NCBI GenBank assembly: GCA_026419635.1
Contig: JANZZB010000005.1
Span: 7,807-20,912 of the forward strand
Direction of reading: 5' to 3'
Source of the DNA: Clostridiales bacterium
GTDB lineage: Bacteria; Bacillota; Clostridia; Oscillospirales; Butyricicoccaceae
DNA: 13,106 nt
Made by a program: the position numbers and the translations under genes
In this document: positions 11,735-13,106 of the stretch, one piece after another
How the letters are laid out: every line of letters starts with the position of its first letter
Position numbering within the stretch: the first letter of the stretch is position 1
Notes under the pieces: generated by a model
What the model was told of the DNA's origin: nothing
What the model saw: only the letters and a program-made list of their open reading frames with translations
Database searches by the model: none

Positions 11735-13106
11735 TTATTGATGAACATAGCTTCTTTTCCAAATGTATTCCGGCGTAAGCGGCATTTGGTTTAACGCAAC
11801 TCCCGCAGCGGTCGATAAGGCATTCGCTAACGCCGCTGGCATCCCGATAATGCCGTGTTCCGAAAAAACTCTTGTGCCGTAAGGCGCGTCTTCTTGTGGC
11901 GTTTCCACAAAATCCACTAAATACTCCGGTTCCTGTCCGATATGCAAGAGCTTATAGTTGCGAAGGCTTGTCGTATCCATGATACATTTTTCGTCGTAGA
12001 TATAAGTTTCACGACTTGCAAGACTGAGCCCCATGCTCATGCCACCTCTGATCATACAACGGGCGGCTTCTGGGTTGATGTTCTTTCCTATATCCATAAC
12101 TGTTGCCGCTTTAATAAAGCGGTAAGTATATTCTTTTATGTCAAATTCTACTTCCACCGCCTGCGCGCCAACGGTCCATGCCGGACCGGCTTTTCCCTTT
12201 CCCGTTTCAGGATCAAGAAATGTAAGATGATTCATAGTAAAGCTGCCTTGGCCTATTATCTGCCCTCCGAATGTGTTGCCATCCGGATATCTTATCCCCC
12301 GAACGAGATCTTGAAATCTGACTCTTTTGCTTGGAAGATGTTTTATAAAAACTTTTTCGTTTTCAATCTCTAAATCCTCCACAGGACACCTGAGCGCAAC
12401 CGAAGCCAGATTTTTCAGCTGGAAGATGACATTGTCCGCCGCTTTCATGACAGCTCGTCCCGCAAGAAAGCTTGTCATACTCGCAACTGTTTTCCAGTGT
12501 TCCGGACAATACTCTGTATCAACATGCAGCTTGACATGGATTCTTTCCGGATGCATTTTTAGTTTTTCAGCAAGCATCAGAACAAGGTTCGTCTGCCCTC
12601 CGGACCCCATTTCTACGACACCGGTATTTAATATAACGCTGCCATCCGAGTTAAACATAATGACGGCACCGGATGAAGCATCCGTCGGAGGATCGGGCGT
12701 TTTCCAAAGGCAGCTTATTCCTTTGGCCCTGATTTTATTTTGTCCGGCATCAATCCGTACCCCTTCGTCCCAGTTTATTAATGTTTTTAATTTCAAAATG
12801 CATTCTTTAAGGTTTCCCGAGTTGCTTTTTGTAATTGCAACTTGTGTTGGCGAAAAATGTCCCGGTTGGATTGCATTTTTAAGTCTTAATTTAAGCGGAT
12901 CTATGCCGCACTTGTTAGCCAGTGTATCCAGTGCCCGCTCAATGCAAAAAGTATAGGATTCATGGGAAAACCCGCGAAATGAGGTTGAAAAACCGTGATT
13001 TGTATATACACATAAAGAATCGCAAGTTACGTTTTCAACATTATATGGGCCGGTACAGTCCACGGCAATCGCCTTTGACATATTCGGACTGATATCGGTA
13101 TAGGCT
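11735..13106 (-). CDS. Molybdopterin-binding large subunit of a xanthine dehydrogenase-family enzyme (5' end outside window)
   Basis: About 456 C-terminal residues are present; the frame is open to the window edge (AYTDISPNMSKAIAVDCTGP), so the Met at 13081 is internal. This is the catalytic Mo subunit. The visible marks are YTNHGFSTSFRGF (substrate-side Arg block), DPLKLRLKNAI, the molybdopterin-contact block VVEMGSGGQTN and, near the end, SEHGIIGMPAALANALS, in which the Glu at 11858-11860 is the expected catalytic base. The usual GQG is GSG here (12599-12607). The enzyme hydroxylates purines or related heterocycles; the exact substrate, and whether selenium is used, cannot be told from this part. 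The gene order (Mo, FAD, 2Fe-2S) matches E. coli xdhABC. Confidence 0.92.
   Translation of the reverse strand, partial: AYTDISPNMSKAIAVDCTGPYNVENVTCDSLCVYTNHGFSTSFRGFSHESYTFCIERALDTLANKCGIDPLKLRLKNAIQPGHFSPTQVAITKSNSGNLKECILKLKTLINWDEGVRIDAGQNKIRAKGISCLWKTPDPPTDASSGAVIMFNSDGSVILNTGVVEMGSGGQTNLVLMLAEKLKMHPERIHVKLHVDTEYCPEHWKTVASMTSFLAGRAVMKAADNVIFQLKNLASVALRCPVEDLEIENEKVFIKHLPSKRVRFQDLVRGIRYPDGNTFGGQIIGQGSFTMNHLTFLDPETGKGKAGPAWTVGAQAVEVEFDIKEYTYRFIKAATVMDIGKNINPEAARCMIRGGMSMGLSLASRETYIYDEKCIMDTTSLRNYKLLHIGQEPEYLVDFVETPQEDAPYGTRVFSEHGIIGMPAALANALSTAAGVALNQMPLTPEYIWKRSYVHQ

Noticed and set aside
11942..12956. Long plus-strand open frames opposite the molybdopterin subunit
   Set aside because: They are antisense to clear coding sequence and rich in Ser/Phe/Cys shadow codons, with no ribosome sites.

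Overview
The window looks like chromosome from an anaerobic, endospore-forming member of the Clostridia (Oscillospiraceae-like Bacillota). The reasons are a spore germinant-receptor permease, a spore photoproduct lyase, low-to-moderate GC content, strong GGAGG-type ribosome binding sites and a clostridial-type molybdenum hydroxylase. I cannot name the species from sequence alone.

Left part (1-3689). The 3' end of a GerAB-type permease gene is followed by a bidirectional terminator. A minus-strand set follows: a small coiled-coil protein, an HD-domain phosphohydrolase-like protein and a tiny Cys-rich protein, the last two probably co-transcribed. On the plus strand, a small helical-bundle gene overlaps splB (spore photoproduct lyase) by one base.

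Centre (3703-7970). On the minus strand lies crcB (fluoride channel), preceded by a candidate fluoride riboswitch that overlaps an intrinsic terminator. Upstream of it is a blaI-blaR1-type operon: a repressor plus an M56 membrane metalloprotease with a DUF4825-like domain. This operon has a good promoter and two BlaI-type operators, but no beta-lactamase gene is in view. Divergent to it is a small XRE regulator with a co-transcribed four-helix membrane protein.

Right part (7971-13106). A radical SAM/SPASM-like protein and a HEAT-like helical protein are transcribed divergently. The pair is bracketed by two inverted copies of a ~190-nt, hairpin-rich element. Each copy sits exactly between two copies of a rho-independent terminator hairpin. 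The duplicated terminator differs at the two loci (29 nt and 25 nt), and the element has imperfect terminal inverted repeats. This looks like a MITE-like mobile element that inserts into bidirectional terminators between convergent genes and duplicates them; it is the most unusual structure in the window. The window ends with a three-gene xanthine dehydrogenase-family operon on the minus strand, in the order molybdopterin subunit (5' end cut off), FAD subunit, 2Fe-2S subunit.

Identifications come from reading motifs by eye. No database search or folding program was run.
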